This document shows positions 1 to 9,709 of a stretch of 64,000 nt of DNA, piece by piece. Below the pieces are notes generated by a model, which saw only the letters and a list, made by a program, of their open reading frames with translations, did not search any database and was not told the origin of the DNA. The position numbers were made by a program, and so were the translations under genes. Position 1 is the stretch's first letter, and each line of letters opens with the position of its first letter. This stretch comes from Synchiropus splendidus (lineage: Eukaryota > Chordata > Actinopteri > Syngnathiformes > Callionymidae), in assembly GCF_027744825.2 (NCBI RefSeq), contig NC_071334.1, positions 33,387,937-33,451,936 on the forward strand. The letters are read 5' to 3'.

Positions 1-725
1 AAGACAGTAATGTCCGCATTTTGGCAAAAGATGACAGATTGTTTGAAAGAGTCTTACTCTCTGACTCTTACTAGTCCGGATGACCTGATTCAAACCTGTG
101 CTGCGTGATGACCTGGATAACTGAGCACTCTCACAAACTTTGCTGTTTGTTTTTTTTCTGTGAAGCCATTTTCACAAAACCACATTGTCAAACTTTTTAT
201 TTGCAACAATAACATAATTCACTCATTTATCTGTACTCATTCAATGCACTCAGAATCATGGTCAGACTTGAAGTGAACTATGTACAGTGTTCTGAAGGAT
301 CTTCCCTGGAGGTGGATCGAAACCATCCTCTGCCTTGAACGTTTTTATATTCTATTCAAATGCTATAGGTTCACTTTCATGTGTTTCCTTTGAAGTGTTG
401 ATGATGTGTCAAGCTGTGTGTGAATGGGTGTTTGTGTATAGTGGATGAACGTAGAGAGCACTGTATAAGCCAGAGTGACATTTCAGAAGCATCAGTGTGT
501 GATGGTCATCTCTGTCGCATTAATGTCAATAAAGGAGTCTGAGGTGCAGGTCACAGAAGAACAACAGCCCAGCAGTGAGAAGAATGTTTATTTTCCCTGG
601 TAATGGGTTTAAAACTGTGTTACTTTCCTGCTTGAGGAAAAAAGAAAATATAAGTTTCGACATGTGGTTGTTAAAGTAAAGTTATTTATATACTGGATGT
701 TCACTGAAGGACAGCAGCCACCAGT
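1..725. repeat. Array-module tail, no intact gene
   Basis: Duplicated flank of the array. Positions 1-300 match the segments near 8340-9020 and 43440-43690; 380-600 match 5690-5870 and 36350-36520. The only gene-like piece is the 3' end of an initiator tRNA at 311-334. No coding region is supported. Confidence 0.6.
311..334 (+). pseudogene. 3' fragment of tRNA-iMet
   Basis: Only the T-arm and 3' acceptor strand of the initiator tRNA remain. They are joined directly to a LINE-tail sequence ending in 'cttccctgga', which elsewhere (9015-9030) continues differently. This is a recombination junction inside a tRNA gene. Confidence 0.7.
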
Positions 726-797
726 GGTTCCATGGTGTAATGGTCAGCACTCTGGACTCTGAATCCAGTGATCCGAGTTCAAGTCTCGGTGGAACCT
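726..797 (+). tRNA. tRNA-Gln (CTG)
   Basis: A 72-nt cloverleaf begins ggttccatgg and ends ggaacct. The anticodon loop is CTCTGAA, and the acceptor, anticodon and T stems are paired. The T-box reads gagttcaagtctc. No 3' CCA is encoded. The inverted relative is at 41888-41959. Only a short interrupted T-run follows. Confidence 0.93.
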
Positions 798-1004
798 GTC
801 TCTTTCTGCCAGTGATCACACTCCTCGTGGCTCCACCGTCCAACTGGCGCTCCATGAACTCATACTCTACATGTGAATAGTTTATAGGTTCCTGTCCTGA
901 AATGGTGCTGTGACTGGTGGTGGAGTGCCTTCATGAGGCTTCCGTTGACTCTACTTTGTGCTTCAAATACTTCAGCGTCACTTCTGCACCATGAGTAAGT
1001 CTGA

Positions 1005-1270
1005 GTGGAACCTCTATGTTTGCCTGGTACAGCAGGGCCACGCCCAAGGAACAGGGCAGACTGCAGCGTGCATTCTGAGAAGGTGATCGGTAGCATTCTG
1101 CCGCCTCTTCAGGACCCAGAGACATGCTGGTCGGATCAGAGCCGACCCTTCTCACCCTGGTCATGGACTGTTTGTCCCTTTTTCCTCTAGTAGGAGGCTA
1201 CGGTCGATCCAGAACAGAACCTCCGACACAGGAACAGCTTCTTGTCCTCGGCTGTCAGATGAGGAAGAAT
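1005..1270 (+). mobile_element. LINE 3' end fragment (CR1/L2/Rex1-like)
   Basis: Conceptual reading gives a broken version of the C-terminal reverse-transcriptase tail seen more fully at 28100-28760. It includes 'SAGKVIG..LPPLQD', 'RTQRHAGR' and 'DPSHPGHGLF'. A tRNA-Gln T-arm scrap lies just upstream at about 996-1012. The inverted copy is at 41395-41690. It is heavily truncated and non-coding. Confidence 0.6.
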
Positions 1271-1349
1271 TGGACCATTAGGTTTCCTCTCACTGCATTT
1301 CTACTGGTTATACCAGTTTTATGATGGAATGTCCAAGAGCCACTCCAAA

Positions 1350-1421
1350 GTTCCACAACACTAATGGTCAGCACTCTGGAGTCTGAATCCAGTGATCTGA
1401 GTTCAAATCTTTTTGGAGCCT
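1350..1421 (+). pseudogene. tRNA-Gln (CTG) pseudogene
   Basis: The anticodon arm and central region are recognisable, but the D-arm start is altered (ttccacaaca for ttccatggtg). The T-arm 3' strand is replaced by a T-run (aaatctttttgg), so the T stem cannot form. The inverted mate at 41126-41197 has similar lesions but a TTG anticodon. Confidence 0.8.
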
Positions 1422-1899
1422 CAGTTTTCATGTCCTGAAACTTGCTTTGGAGTCACACTGACATGTTGACGAAAGCTCTTCCTGTAACTGATGCCATATA
1501 TTGTTCGAGCCACTCGTCTGTTCACACACCACAATTCCCAACAGAAGCCACATTCCACAACTTCATTGCACTGCACACTTGATCTCCAAGACCAAAACTT
1601 TCTATTTAATCTGAAAGTTTATAGATTTGAAGGAATTATTGTAGCTATATAAATTAGACTTTTAATCTAAGAGGCCTCTTGACGTTGCTTATTCTTCTTT
1701 TATTCCAGCATCTGTTCTACGAACTTTTACCTTTGCAGTGTAAATGAAGGGGAAGGAATTGCGTCTCGTGAGTATTACAAAGTAATAAACCTAAGTTTGA
1801 GGTGGAGGATGAAGGAAGAAATTGGAACAAGATTGGAATGGTTTGCAATGGATGTTCAGACAAGCAGTGGAAAGGAGTCCTATGACTTTGGTTACACAT
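1422..1899. other. Conserved array flank, no gene seen
   Basis: AT-rich flank with inverted copies at about 40641-41120. It includes a LINE-tail scrap near 1720-1790, with the 'tattacaaagtaataaacct' type end. No RNA gene or convincing open frame. Confidence 0.5.
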
Positions 1900-1981
1900 G
1901 TTGTTGTGGCCGAGTGGTTGAGGCGACGCACTCGAAATCCATTGGCGTTTCCCTGCGTAGGTTCGAATCCTGCCAACAACG
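1900..1981 (+). tRNA. tRNA-Ser (CGA), decayed anticodon stem
   Basis: An 82-nt class II tRNA with a long variable arm and anticodon loop CTCGAAA. Box A (tggccgagtgg) and box B (ggttcgaatcc) are intact. The 5' anticodon strand reads acgca against tccat, which gives two mismatches. The mate at 40559-40640 pairs perfectly. TTTT follows at about 1993. It is probably transcribed but a poor tRNA. Confidence 0.8.
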
Positions 1982-3199
1982 GAAATCTTACATTTTATTA
2001 CACTGTGTACGTCCGATGCCTGTTTCAGTTTCTCAATCACAATGTCTCCTGGAGTTGGTGTATGGCAGCAAGCGCTTTACCCCACCAATATTATGCCGAT
2101 ACAAGCTCATGGAACACTCCAAATGAACATGCAAAGCACCACTATAGTGAGGAAGACTTGTCCACCAGCCCGACGTGTTCCACAAATGCCGGTGCTGCAA
2201 CTATGAGTTAGCAAAACACATGCGCGAGTTCTGCCAACTGATGTTTAGTGGTAAGTGCATGCGCTGCTCCACTTAGACTGCACCTGATGTGGACCGGAAG
2301 ATAACTACACGATACCTACTACTTTCTCTTCTTCTCTGCCTTTGCCCTCGTCCCCTTCCTCACCACCATGGTCATCCTGAAATCTAACATATGAAGAGAT
2401 CATTCTCGAAAAATCCCTTTCAGCATTAAGAAAAACTGAAAGCGCGAAATACAGAAATACTCATAAGAAAACACACTGAATGGCGAAATGTCTCCCAGAG
2501 GAAACACTCTCAGTTCAATAACATAAATTGGTGCATTACGTGAGTTGTCCCTTTCAATTTTGCATGACAAACAAAATTGGAGAACTTTGCTTTAAAATAT
2601 TATAACATCTACCCAGGAAAGTTGCTCCTCTCTAAATTTACTCGAGTTGATACTTATTGCTCCTTCTGTGAAAACACAATACATTAATTGTGCATTTATC
2701 CTGAATCTGTCAAATTCTTCAATTAATGCTGAAACTTCAATTTGCATTTTAATACCCTGTAAAATGTTTTTATTTTTTTCTAAGCTAAAAGAACTCTCTG
2801 ACTATAATGACATATTCTCTTGTCTATGATTCATGCCATTTCTCTCTGAGATTATGGAACTTTGTCTTTGAACGGACTCACTTTGAATTGCACTAATGTG
2901 CCTGTATTTATTACTTTTGTGTATTTGTCATCATCTGTTTATGAATGTTGTTTTATTAAAAAAAAAAAAAAAACCTCCTCCTCCTCCTCCTCTGTCCCAT
3001 TGCTAATAGGTTTAACATTGTTACATAGCTGCTTGGTGAAAAGGAAAACAAAAGTTTGAGCATGTGGTTGTCAAAGTAAAGCTATTTTAGATTATCATAA
3101 CTTTTAAACCATCACAGAAATGCAATAGCAAAGGTCTCCACAACACAGTTTCTCATCCTGGATATACTGGATGTTCACTGAAGGACAGCAGCCACCAGT
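1982..3199. repeat. AT-rich conserved flank with A-run and CTC microsatellite
   Basis: No gene is supported. An A-run followed by (CTC)n lies near 2957-2992. The whole stretch recurs inverted at 39359-40558, including the microsatellite at 39565-39595. Small frames such as 2647-2829 are conserved only because the DNA is duplicated. Confidence 0.65.
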
Positions 3200-3271
3200 G
3201 GTTCCATGGTGTAATGGTCAGCACTCTGGACTCTGAATCCAGTGATCTGAGTTCAAGTCTCGGTGGAACCT
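3200..3271 (+). tRNA. tRNA-Gln (CTG)
   Basis: Full 72-nt cloverleaf with anticodon loop CTCTGAA. The T stem has one G-T wobble (ctgag/ctcgg). Inverted relatives are at 39287-39358 and 63608-63679, all preceded by the same flank. Confidence 0.92.
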
Positions 3272-3475
3272 GTCTGTTAGCTAATAGTGTGTCAGCTAAC
3301 AGACACACTTCAGTGAAGTCTTTCAGCACTATTGGAAAGTTATCAGGTGCCATGATTAACTTTGGGAAACCAGAGGTGATGTTCAGGATTTCAGCGATGA
3401 GAACACACCGACTTCAGGTCTTAGATTTACTGGTGATGAAAGAATATTCAGAAAGTAAATTTAGGGAAGGAAAAT

Positions 3476-4280
3476 GAGATAGAAAGAAATCAATACCAGG
3501 AATTAGTCACCAAATGAAAAAAAAAGAATGTGATGAAATGTGAGGACAGAAAACATCATGAAGGAATCAGTGATATGATCAGGAACATGATTTGGGATGG
3601 GAAGGGAGCCAGGATCAGGAAAGAGGTTTTAGAGCATGAGGATGATGATGGAGGATCAAGCTCGTTACTTTGGAGAATCAGAAAAGTGTGATAAGGGTCA
3701 GAACAGTGACAAAATACTTGGAACAGGAGGATGATCAGATATGGAAGAAGGTTTTGAAAAGAAAGTTAAGGAAATATTGTGGTTGTGAAATAATGGGAAA
3801 ATATGTGTCTTTTAAAGAAGCACATTTAATAAAAACAAATGAATTCCACGAGGAAGTACTTGAAGAACGAAGATACCCCCTAAACAAGGTGAGCTATGAC
3901 TGCGATACATTGTTGAAGATCTTGAAACAACCCATCTTTCTAAATAATGTGACAAAGAAAGTGAACAAGGTCCCATGTATGTGTGTCATGGTATTTACGA
4001 CATGTCAATCAGGTACTTAGGGGGCAGGGACTGCCATAAAGAGATGTTGTTACAGACCACGAGAGTGATTGGAGTACGGGAAATAAAAGGAACCTCAAAG
4101 ACCTCTGGACTGTTTATTGAATAACCTCACTTTACAGTATGGAGGTCTGGGATCAGAAAAATAAACTCTATAACTTGTGAGTACGTCCCAGGATTCATGA
4201 TCGCACAAGTGCTGATCGATAAACTGGAAGAGAAGGGCGGAGCTCTGAGACCAGGAGGGCGGCTCTAGTCATGCAGGACA
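3476..4280 (+). repeat. Repeated unidentified coding-like segment, frameshifted
   Basis: I do not recognise this family. It reads as a charged, lysine- and glutamate-rich sequence. A first frame ends in 'SSLLWRIRKV' followed by a stop. A second overlapping frame runs from about 3670 through 'KYLEQEDDQIWKKVLKRKL' and 'YDCDTLLKILKQP' to 4020. The frame shift and lack of a proper ATG suggest a pseudogene fragment. Copies are at 23330-23978 (+), 38640-39110 (-) and 62610-63480 (-). Only the 23.5 kb copy continues into 'ITCEYVPGFMIAQVLID' in frame. Confidence 0.5.
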
Positions 4281-4927
4281 TCAAAGAAGGCATGTGGACA
4301 GAGTGGAAAACTAGAATTGAGACAGGAAGAACAGAATATTGAATGTTGAAAGGTATTAATACTAATCTTTCAATCATGTCCCTCAGTTTTGCAAGATAGA
4401 CGAAATATTGTCTAATATCAAAATAGAGTTGGTATTATAGTGAATGTGAATCATGTGTCATGTCAGATCATTGTTTCATTTTCTGAAAAAGGAAGATTTA
4501 GATTTAGTTTTTTCTCGTTTGATTTCATTAATGGACGACAATATAGTCATCAACTACGATTCTGTTGAGTAGAATCGCTGATGAAAGACAAACCTTAGAA
4601 AATGAAACAAAATGTGAAACATGGAAATTTGTTTGATTAACTACACTATTCTGTTGTTTCTGAATCATTACCCATTGAGAGAAATGGGATGGAAGATATA
4701 TAATTTATTTTTAGTAATTGGATGGCGCAAATGTGTTTGTATATTATTTGTTCGTACTTTTGAAAGAACGATGTATCTTTTTTATTAACACTTTTTTAAA
4801 TGAACAAACAGCAGGCCCTCGGTTTGAACCTTGCTCTGGGATGGAAAACTGGATCAGGTTCCCATTTTAAATCTGTCGACAATACAAATCAATGCACATG
4901 GATACTAGCTCAGTGTTGTCTGATGGA
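4281..4927. other. AT-rich flank, no gene seen
   Basis: Upstream flank of the initiator tRNA at 4928. It recurs inverted at about 61750-62640 and partly at 38110-38640. No RNA gene or convincing frame. Confidence 0.5.
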
Positions 4928-4999
4928 AGCAGAGTGGCGCAGCGGAAGCGTGCTGGGCCCATAACCCAGAGGTCGATGGATCGAAACCATCCTCTGCTA
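4928..4999 (+). tRNA. Initiator tRNA-Met (CAT)
   Basis: Matches the vertebrate initiator tRNA throughout its 72 nt: start agcagagtgg, GGG/CCC pairs flanking the anticodon loop, CAT anticodon, and the initiator-type T-arm tcgaaacc instead of ttcgaatcc. TTTTT follows at about 5006-5010 as a Pol III terminator. Inverted mate at 61661-61732. Confidence 0.96.
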
Positions 5000-5111
5000 T
5001 GAACATTTTTCATATCCTGTTTTAATGTTACAGGGTTCAAATCCAAGTGTTGCCAACAACATGTTCATGAGAAAGCATTGGACCATGAGGTTTCCTCTTG
5101 CTGCATTTCTA

Positions 5112-5183
5112 CTGGCAAGTAGAACCACTCTAGCGCTCTGGACTTTGAATCCAGTGATCCGAGTTTAAATCTTGGTGGAACCT
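5112..5183 (+). pseudogene. tRNA-Gln (TTG) pseudogene
   Basis: The 3' half and TTG anticodon arm are clear. The 5' acceptor strand and D-arm are replaced by unrelated sequence (aagtagaaccactctagcg). The mate at 61469-61545 carries the same 5' loss, so the lesion predates the inverted duplication. Confidence 0.8.
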
Positions 5184-5388
5184 TATGTCTTAAATTACCT
5201 TTGAAGTGACTCAGACATGTTGCCTGAAGGTGTAACTATTACTTACAGCAAATATTGTTCTACCCAAACTCGACTGTTCACACCCCACAGGAGCTATGTT
5301 TAAGAATTTTTCATCAGGTTTTCATTACTCTCCGTACTTGATCTCTAAGACTAGAGGGTTTTTATGTTTTTATTTTCCTCTCCTGCGT

Positions 5389-5462
5389 GGCGCTGTGGCT
5401 TAGTTGGTCAAAGCGCCTGTCTAGTAAACAGGAGATCCTGGGTTCAAATCCCAGCAGTGCCT
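5389..5462 (+). tRNA. tRNA-Thr (AGT)
   Basis: Full 74-nt cloverleaf with start ggcgctgtgg, anticodon loop CTAGTAA and T-arm ggttcaaatcc. All stems pair. TTTTT follows at about 5479-5483. Inverted mate at 61190-61263. Confidence 0.95.
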
Positions 5463-5566
5463 CACTGGTGAAACATTGTTTTTCAGATACTTGGTCAAGA
5501 CGGCAGGATTTATGACACCAGTTTTAAAAAGGATGGTCCAAGAACCACTCCAAAGTCAACATGACT

Positions 5567-5603
5567 GGTTCCATGGTGTAGTGTTCTGGACTCTGAATCC
5601 AGC
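5567..5603 (+). pseudogene. tRNA-Gln 5'-half fragment
   Basis: Begins ggttccatggtgtagtg, lacks about 9 nt of the D-arm, and ends after the anticodon stem. This same half-tRNA follows every Thr-AGT gene in the array (12478, 25180, 36238; inverted at 46285, 56056, 61049), so it is an old passenger of the Thr module. Confidence 0.8.
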
Positions 5604-6167
5604 TGCGTAAGAGCTTTAGAATGCGTCATTCATGTTCATGTGAGTGGTGAAAGTGAAGACACTTAAATGCCTTGTTTCCCTGAGGTGTGTCAAGCTGTGT
5701 GTGAATGGGTGTTTGTGTATAGTGGATGAACATAGAGAGCACTGTATAAGCCAGAGTGACATTTCAGAAGCATCAGTGTGTGATGGTCATCTCTGTCGCA
5801 TTAATACCAATAAAGGAATCTGAGGTGCGGGTCACAGAAGAACAACAGCCCAGTAGTGAGAAGAATGTTCGTTTTCCCACTTTGGTGATGAACAGTGACA
5901 CAGACCCCCGTCATGTCCAGAAGTGGAGGCACTGAGATCATGCTGGACACAGAGCTGCTGCTCAGTTCCACACCAGTGAAGGGCGGTTTGCAACTCTCCT
6001 CAGCAAACAGACCCCGTCTGGAGATGCTGAACAGGACAGTTTCTTGACGCGTTGGACGGTCATGGCATCGGAAACAGTCTTGCTTGATTATGATGGCGTG
6101 TCTCGGCAGGTTCCCATTTTGTCCAGGAGTGAGGAGTTTTTGGATTATGTTACATCAACAGCAAACA
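5604..6167. repeat. Thr-module spacer, no gene assigned
   Basis: A conserved spacer repeated at 36273-36720, 480-600, and inverted at 42560-42850, 45985-46280 and 60610-61045. One frame reads 'SGGTEITLDTELLLSSTPVK', which I do not recognise. It is not open across all copies, so I make no coding call. Confidence 0.5.
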
Positions 6168-6315
6168 CGTCCCCACAGAGACATCAAAAATTGCCGTAAC
6201 AACTGTATTTCAAGTGGTCAAGGCGGGGTATAGACCTTTAAGGTAAGTTTTCAACTGGCAATAATCGCGCCTCGGATTAACCTCATAGGCTACGATACTG
6301 CCACTGTGCAAAGCT
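6168..6315 (-). ncRNA. U4 spliceosomal RNA, variant or pseudogene
   Basis: U4 pairs with U6 in the tri-snRNP. The start (agctttgcacagtgg), the U6-pairing stretch, the 5' stem-loop region and the Sm-like site (aatttttg) are recognisable in the correct order over about 148 nt. This copy has extra bases before the ataccccgcc block, where the other copies read tttacccaataccccgcc. That suggests a variant or dead gene. A PSE lies at 6355-6369. Confidence 0.75.
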
Positions 6316-6354
6316 GCTGGTTGAGTTGCTCAGATGAGGACCCATGGAATTACG

Positions 6355-6369
6355 CCTTACATTACGTGA
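6355..6369 (-). promoter_or_regulatory. Proximal sequence element for U4
   Basis: Reads tcacgtaatgtaagg on the minus strand, 40-54 nt upstream of the U4 start. Sequence and spacing fit a vertebrate snRNA PSE. Identical spacing is kept at both other U4 copies. Confidence 0.65.
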
Positions 6370-6644
6370 CGGTTCCACAGAGCCACAACTACAAACGAAG
6401 CTCAAGTATTCCAACCTGCATTCATAACACTCACACTGCTGTATTTCAGACATGACCGCTGCATCCATTTATGGACAGAGTGGAACTGAGTAGATACATT
6501 TCTTGTGCTGACATGGACTTAAAGAAATAGAAAAGCTGAGGAGCCAAACTCAGTCGGCCAAAAACACCATCTCACCGCATGTTTGTAAATCCACTATTGT
6601 CGATTTCTCTTTGTGACAGTGAAAGTTCCTTGACAGGAATCTGT

Positions 6645-6716
6645 GCAGTGATGTTCTTGTGTAAACTGTAGCAACCTTCCATACAGTTGACTTGGGTTCA
6701 ATTCTCAGGCTTTGCC
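6645..6716 (+). pseudogene. tRNA-Gly-like pseudogene
   Basis: The anticodon region (accttccat), T-arm (gggttcaattctc) and spacing follow the Gly-TCC gene. The acceptor strands (gcagtga and ctttgcc) do not pair. Inverted mates are at 45316-45387 and 59950-60021. Confidence 0.6.
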
Positions 6717-6851
6717 AATTGTTTTTGCCATCTAACCATGGATGGCAGAATATTTGTGCCTCAACTGTCAACACCACAAATGTCCCATTAAGGCTGGACG
6801 CGGACGACCAACACATAGGTCTCAATGGGATAAAAACCAATCTCCGCCTGG

Positions 6852-6922
6852 CGTTGTTGGTAGGACTCGAAGCTACGGGGGAAATCCCCAATGGATTTCA
6901 GTTCCATGGCCTTCATCACTCG
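6852..6922 (-). pseudogene. tRNA-Ser pseudogene
   Basis: The 3' two thirds of a tRNA-Ser, including variable arm and T-arm. The first acceptor nucleotides are missing and the anticodon loop is one base short (aactgaaatcc). Inverted copies at 45110-45180 and 59748-59818 have the same defects. Confidence 0.75.
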
Positions 6923-6994
6923 TGCCTTCAGTGGATTTGTGACTGGTCAGAAGAAACCAGTTCTCTGAATCACGATTGAATGGAATGAGGTATG

Positions 6995-7066
6995 TGCAGT
7001 GGCTGGGAATGGAACCCAGGTCAAGTGCTTGAAAAGCAGCCATCATCATTGTTGCTTGAAAGATGA
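6995..7066 (-). pseudogene. tRNA-Gly-derived pseudogene
   Basis: The T-arm and 3' end match Gly-TCC (cccagccactgca). The anticodon loop reads TTTTCAA, the anticodon stem has a C-C mismatch, and the 5' acceptor strand is lost. Copies at 44966-45037 and 59604-59675. Confidence 0.6.
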
Positions 7067-7116
7067 GGAAGAGATGACCCATAACTAAATTACTGATGAA
7101 GTGGCTGGGAAACAGT

Positions 7117-7198
7117 GTTGTTGTGGCCGAGTGGTTAAGGCGATGGACTAGAAATCCATTGGGGTTTCCCCACGTAGGTTCGAGTCCTACCAGACTGA
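7117..7198 (+). pseudogene. tRNA-Ser (AGA) with broken acceptor stem
   Basis: Body, long variable arm and AGA anticodon (ctagaaa loop) are intact. The 3' acceptor strand reads agactga where the other Ser genes have aacaac, so the stem cannot form against gttgttg. The mate at 59472-59553 has the same change. This is the only AGA serine type in the window. Confidence 0.75.
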
Positions 7199-7354
7199 CT
7201 TGATGTTTGAAGCCCAAATATCTTGAGTGTTGTGGACAAGCTGCTCATAGAGTTTACGTTGTAGCTTTTTATCTTGTGTAGTACTTTTCCATGGATGACT
7301 TCCCTACTTTATCTTAATTCATCATGTTGTGAGACACGCACGATGCAGAGGGCG

Positions 7355-7371
7355 TCACCATGAGTTAAAGG
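7355..7371 (+). promoter_or_regulatory. Proximal sequence element for U5
   Basis: tcaccatgagttaaagg, 47-63 nt upstream of the U5 start, is a near-consensus vertebrate snRNA PSE. It is conserved at the other two U5 copies. Confidence 0.75.
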
Positions 7372-7417
7372 TTGATGTGGAAGAATACAGCTCCTTCTCT
7401 GGTTCAGTGTCAGTAGT

Positions 7418-7533
7418 TCACTCATGTTTCTCTTCAGATCGTATAAATCTTTCGCCTTTTACTAAAGATTTCCGTGGAGAGGAACAACATGAGTTTTTAC
7501 TAATTTTTTGATGCCCTGCTCTTGTTGGGCTTG
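7418..7533 (+). ncRNA. U5 spliceosomal RNA
   Basis: U5 holds the exon ends during splicing through its invariant loop 1. Here loop 1 (cgccttttactaaag) and its flanking stems (gatcgtataaatctttcg; tttccgtggagaggaacaac) match vertebrate U5 almost perfectly. A Sm site (aattttttg) and a 3' hairpin (gccc...gggc) follow. The length of about 116 nt is normal. With a strong PSE upstream this copy looks functional. Copies at 44506-44621 and 59137-59252. Confidence 0.93.
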
Positions 7534-8180
7534 TTATTGTGTTCAATGTAACCTGTGTGGTCAACAACTTTGCATCACAAGTGCAGAGTTGTTATTCCCA
7601 AGATGTGTATCTATGAAGCAGCAGAGTTTGTTGTGTAACTTCAATTCATCACTCAATTTCCATGGTTTTCATGTTTTCCTGCTCTCAAAGTGTCTCTCTT
7701 TTTGTACAGATCCTCATTCTCATGTCTCTGTGCCGTAACTGGTCAGTGTGTTTGGCTGTTGTGGGAAAGGCTGCTGGTTAGAGACCACCCTGGGAAGAAG
7801 ATCCACTTTGGTTCCGTGACGAACCTCAGGGTTAGTAGGGCAGGTGATGGGCTGGTGATTTCACAGTGCTGTCGGCCCGTACGTTCCCCAGGGGACTGGA
7901 ATGTTTGATTTCTGCATTCAAAGGGTTTTACCCAATACTTTGAGGAAACTGCATGAAAAGATCAGACCCTGCCTTCAATTGTTGGACTGTCACGACATAC
8001 AGTCTGGTTGAAGAAGACCAATGAAGTCACACACACTATGTTACGTGACGGTTCCACAGAGCGATTCCTGGTGGACACAACATCACTTCATGCGGCATAT
8101 TCCAGCCCAAGGAACAACACGATTGTCATGTGACAGTTCCTCAGACTCAAAATGACCGAAGGATCCTAAACACACACCAA
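7534..8180. repeat. snRNA-module spacer with orphan PSE-like site
   Basis: Repeated inverted at 43850-44505 and 58515-59136. I see no gene. On the minus strand around 8040-8062 it carries the same ccgtcacgtaa block that forms the U4 promoter, without a U4 body downstream. Confidence 0.55.
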
Positions 8181-8262
8181 CATTGTTGGTAGGACTTGAA
8201 CCTACCCGGGTACAACCCAATGGATTTCAAGTCCATCGCCTTAACCACTCGGCCACAACAAC
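8181..8262 (-). tRNA. tRNA-Ser (TGA)
   Basis: An 82-nt class II tRNA with anticodon loop CTTGAAA and intact box A and box B. The acceptor pairs except for one terminal G-T wobble. The mate is at 43768-43849. The corresponding place in the outer right arm (about 58510) has lost the gene. Confidence 0.92.
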
Positions 8263-9077
8263 ATCGTGATGAGAGCCGTTTTTCTGTCTTTTGTCCATTT
8301 GAAACACCTACACCGAGAAGACAAGAAAGTCTTTTGAAGACAGTAATGTCCGCATTTTGGCAAAAGACGACAGATTGTTTGAAAGAGGAGTAAAAGAGGC
8401 CATTTTTGTCAAAGTGGAAAAAGCTTCTCTAAACAGAGGTGGAGGACTGAGACACCATCTTTCATCCTTTCAGCATGGACAGGTCCTTCACACCTGTACA
8501 GTGTGGTGTCAACATCTGAATTGCCTCAATTCCCACCTGGGTTACATTCAGCATTTGCATTAATGGACCATCAACACCCATCCCCAATGGGCGGGGACCA
8601 ATAAGCACATCTCCATTGTCATAATGCTGACTCTTGCCACCCATCACACTGGATTGGTCCCACCCCTGTCCATCAACACCTTTGCCCATTCAACTGGCCT
8701 AATATAAGCCTGAACTCCAACCCAGCACATTAGAACTGACGAAGCCTTCTGGATAGGAGGCCAAACCTTTTCTCTGACTCTTTCTAGTCCAGTTGACCTG
8801 ATTCAGACCTCTGCTGCGTGATGACCTGGATAACTGAGCACTCTCACAAACTTTGCATAGTGCTTTTTATTTTTATTTTTTCTGTGTCACAAAACCACAT
8901 TGTCAAACTTTTTATTTGCAACAATAACATAATTCACTCATTCATTTATACTCATTCAATCCACCCAGAATCATAGTCAGACTTGAAGTGAACTATGTAC
9001 AGTGTTCTGAAGGATCTTCCCTGGAGGGATGAGGGTCAAGAGACCAGGGGAGCAGCATCTGGTTCCTTATCTCAGCA
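8263..9077. repeat. Ser-TGA/LINE module spacer
   Basis: No gene seen. Recurs inverted at about 57760-58500 and partly at 43340-43765. The stretch near 8820-9030 is the flank adjoining the LINE tail and is also found at 60-330 and 28790-28980. Confidence 0.5.
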
Positions 9078-9662
9078 GGTGCCCTTTTTTTGAGGTTTAT
9101 TACTTTGTAATAGTCACTAGACGCAGGCGTCTGTGATCATTCCTTCCCCTTCATTTTCACTACAAATGTAAGAGCTTGTTTTGGACTAAAAGAGGATGGA
9201 CTGTAGCCTGCTGCCAGAGGGAAGAGGAACAAACAGTCCATGTCCAGGTGTCCTAAAGAGTTGGCAGTCTGCAACCGATCACCTTCCCAGCAGAACGGAT
9301 CGCTGCACTCTGCTCTTGTCCCTCGAGGTGGTGCTGTTGTACCAGACGGTGATAGAGGAGGTGATGATGGACTGGATGATGGCCGTGTAGAACTCCACCA
9401 GCAACTTCATCGGCAGTCGTAGTTTTCGTAGCAGCCTAAAGAAGAACATTCTCTGCTGGTCCTTCCTGATGAGGGACCTGATGGTTGGCTCCCATTTGAG
9501 GTCCTCAGTGATGGTGGTTCCTAGGAAGCAGAAGGAGTCCACAATAAGAATGGGCAAACCAGCCAACATGAGAGGGGACAGAGAAACTGTTACTCTCCTG
9601 AAGTCTATGATCATCTCCACTGTCTTCTGGGTGTTCAGCTCCAGGTTGTTGTGGCCGCTTTC
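9078..9662 (-). mobile_element. LINE 3' fragment (reverse transcriptase C-terminus)
   Basis: On the minus strand it reads 'NNLELNTQKTVEMIIDFRR', 'DSFCFLGTTITEDLKWE', 'QQRMFFFRLLRKL' and 'SSITVWYNS'. This is the C-terminal reverse-transcriptase and thumb pattern of CR1/L2/Rex1-type LINEs. The 5' end is truncated and joins a tRNA-Gly scrap. Frames are broken near the end. Copies at 28095, 30890, 42950, 51250 and 57140 share the same junction, so they spread as part of the array. Confidence 0.75.
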
Positions 9663-9709
9663 AGTGTTTTTGGTTGTTCCTGGATAGAATTGGTAATGGT
9701 TGTATCGTG

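Noticed and set aside
2647..2829. Small frame conserved at 39723-39905
   Set aside because: AT-rich DNA with equal conservation in non-coding flanks. Duplication explains it.
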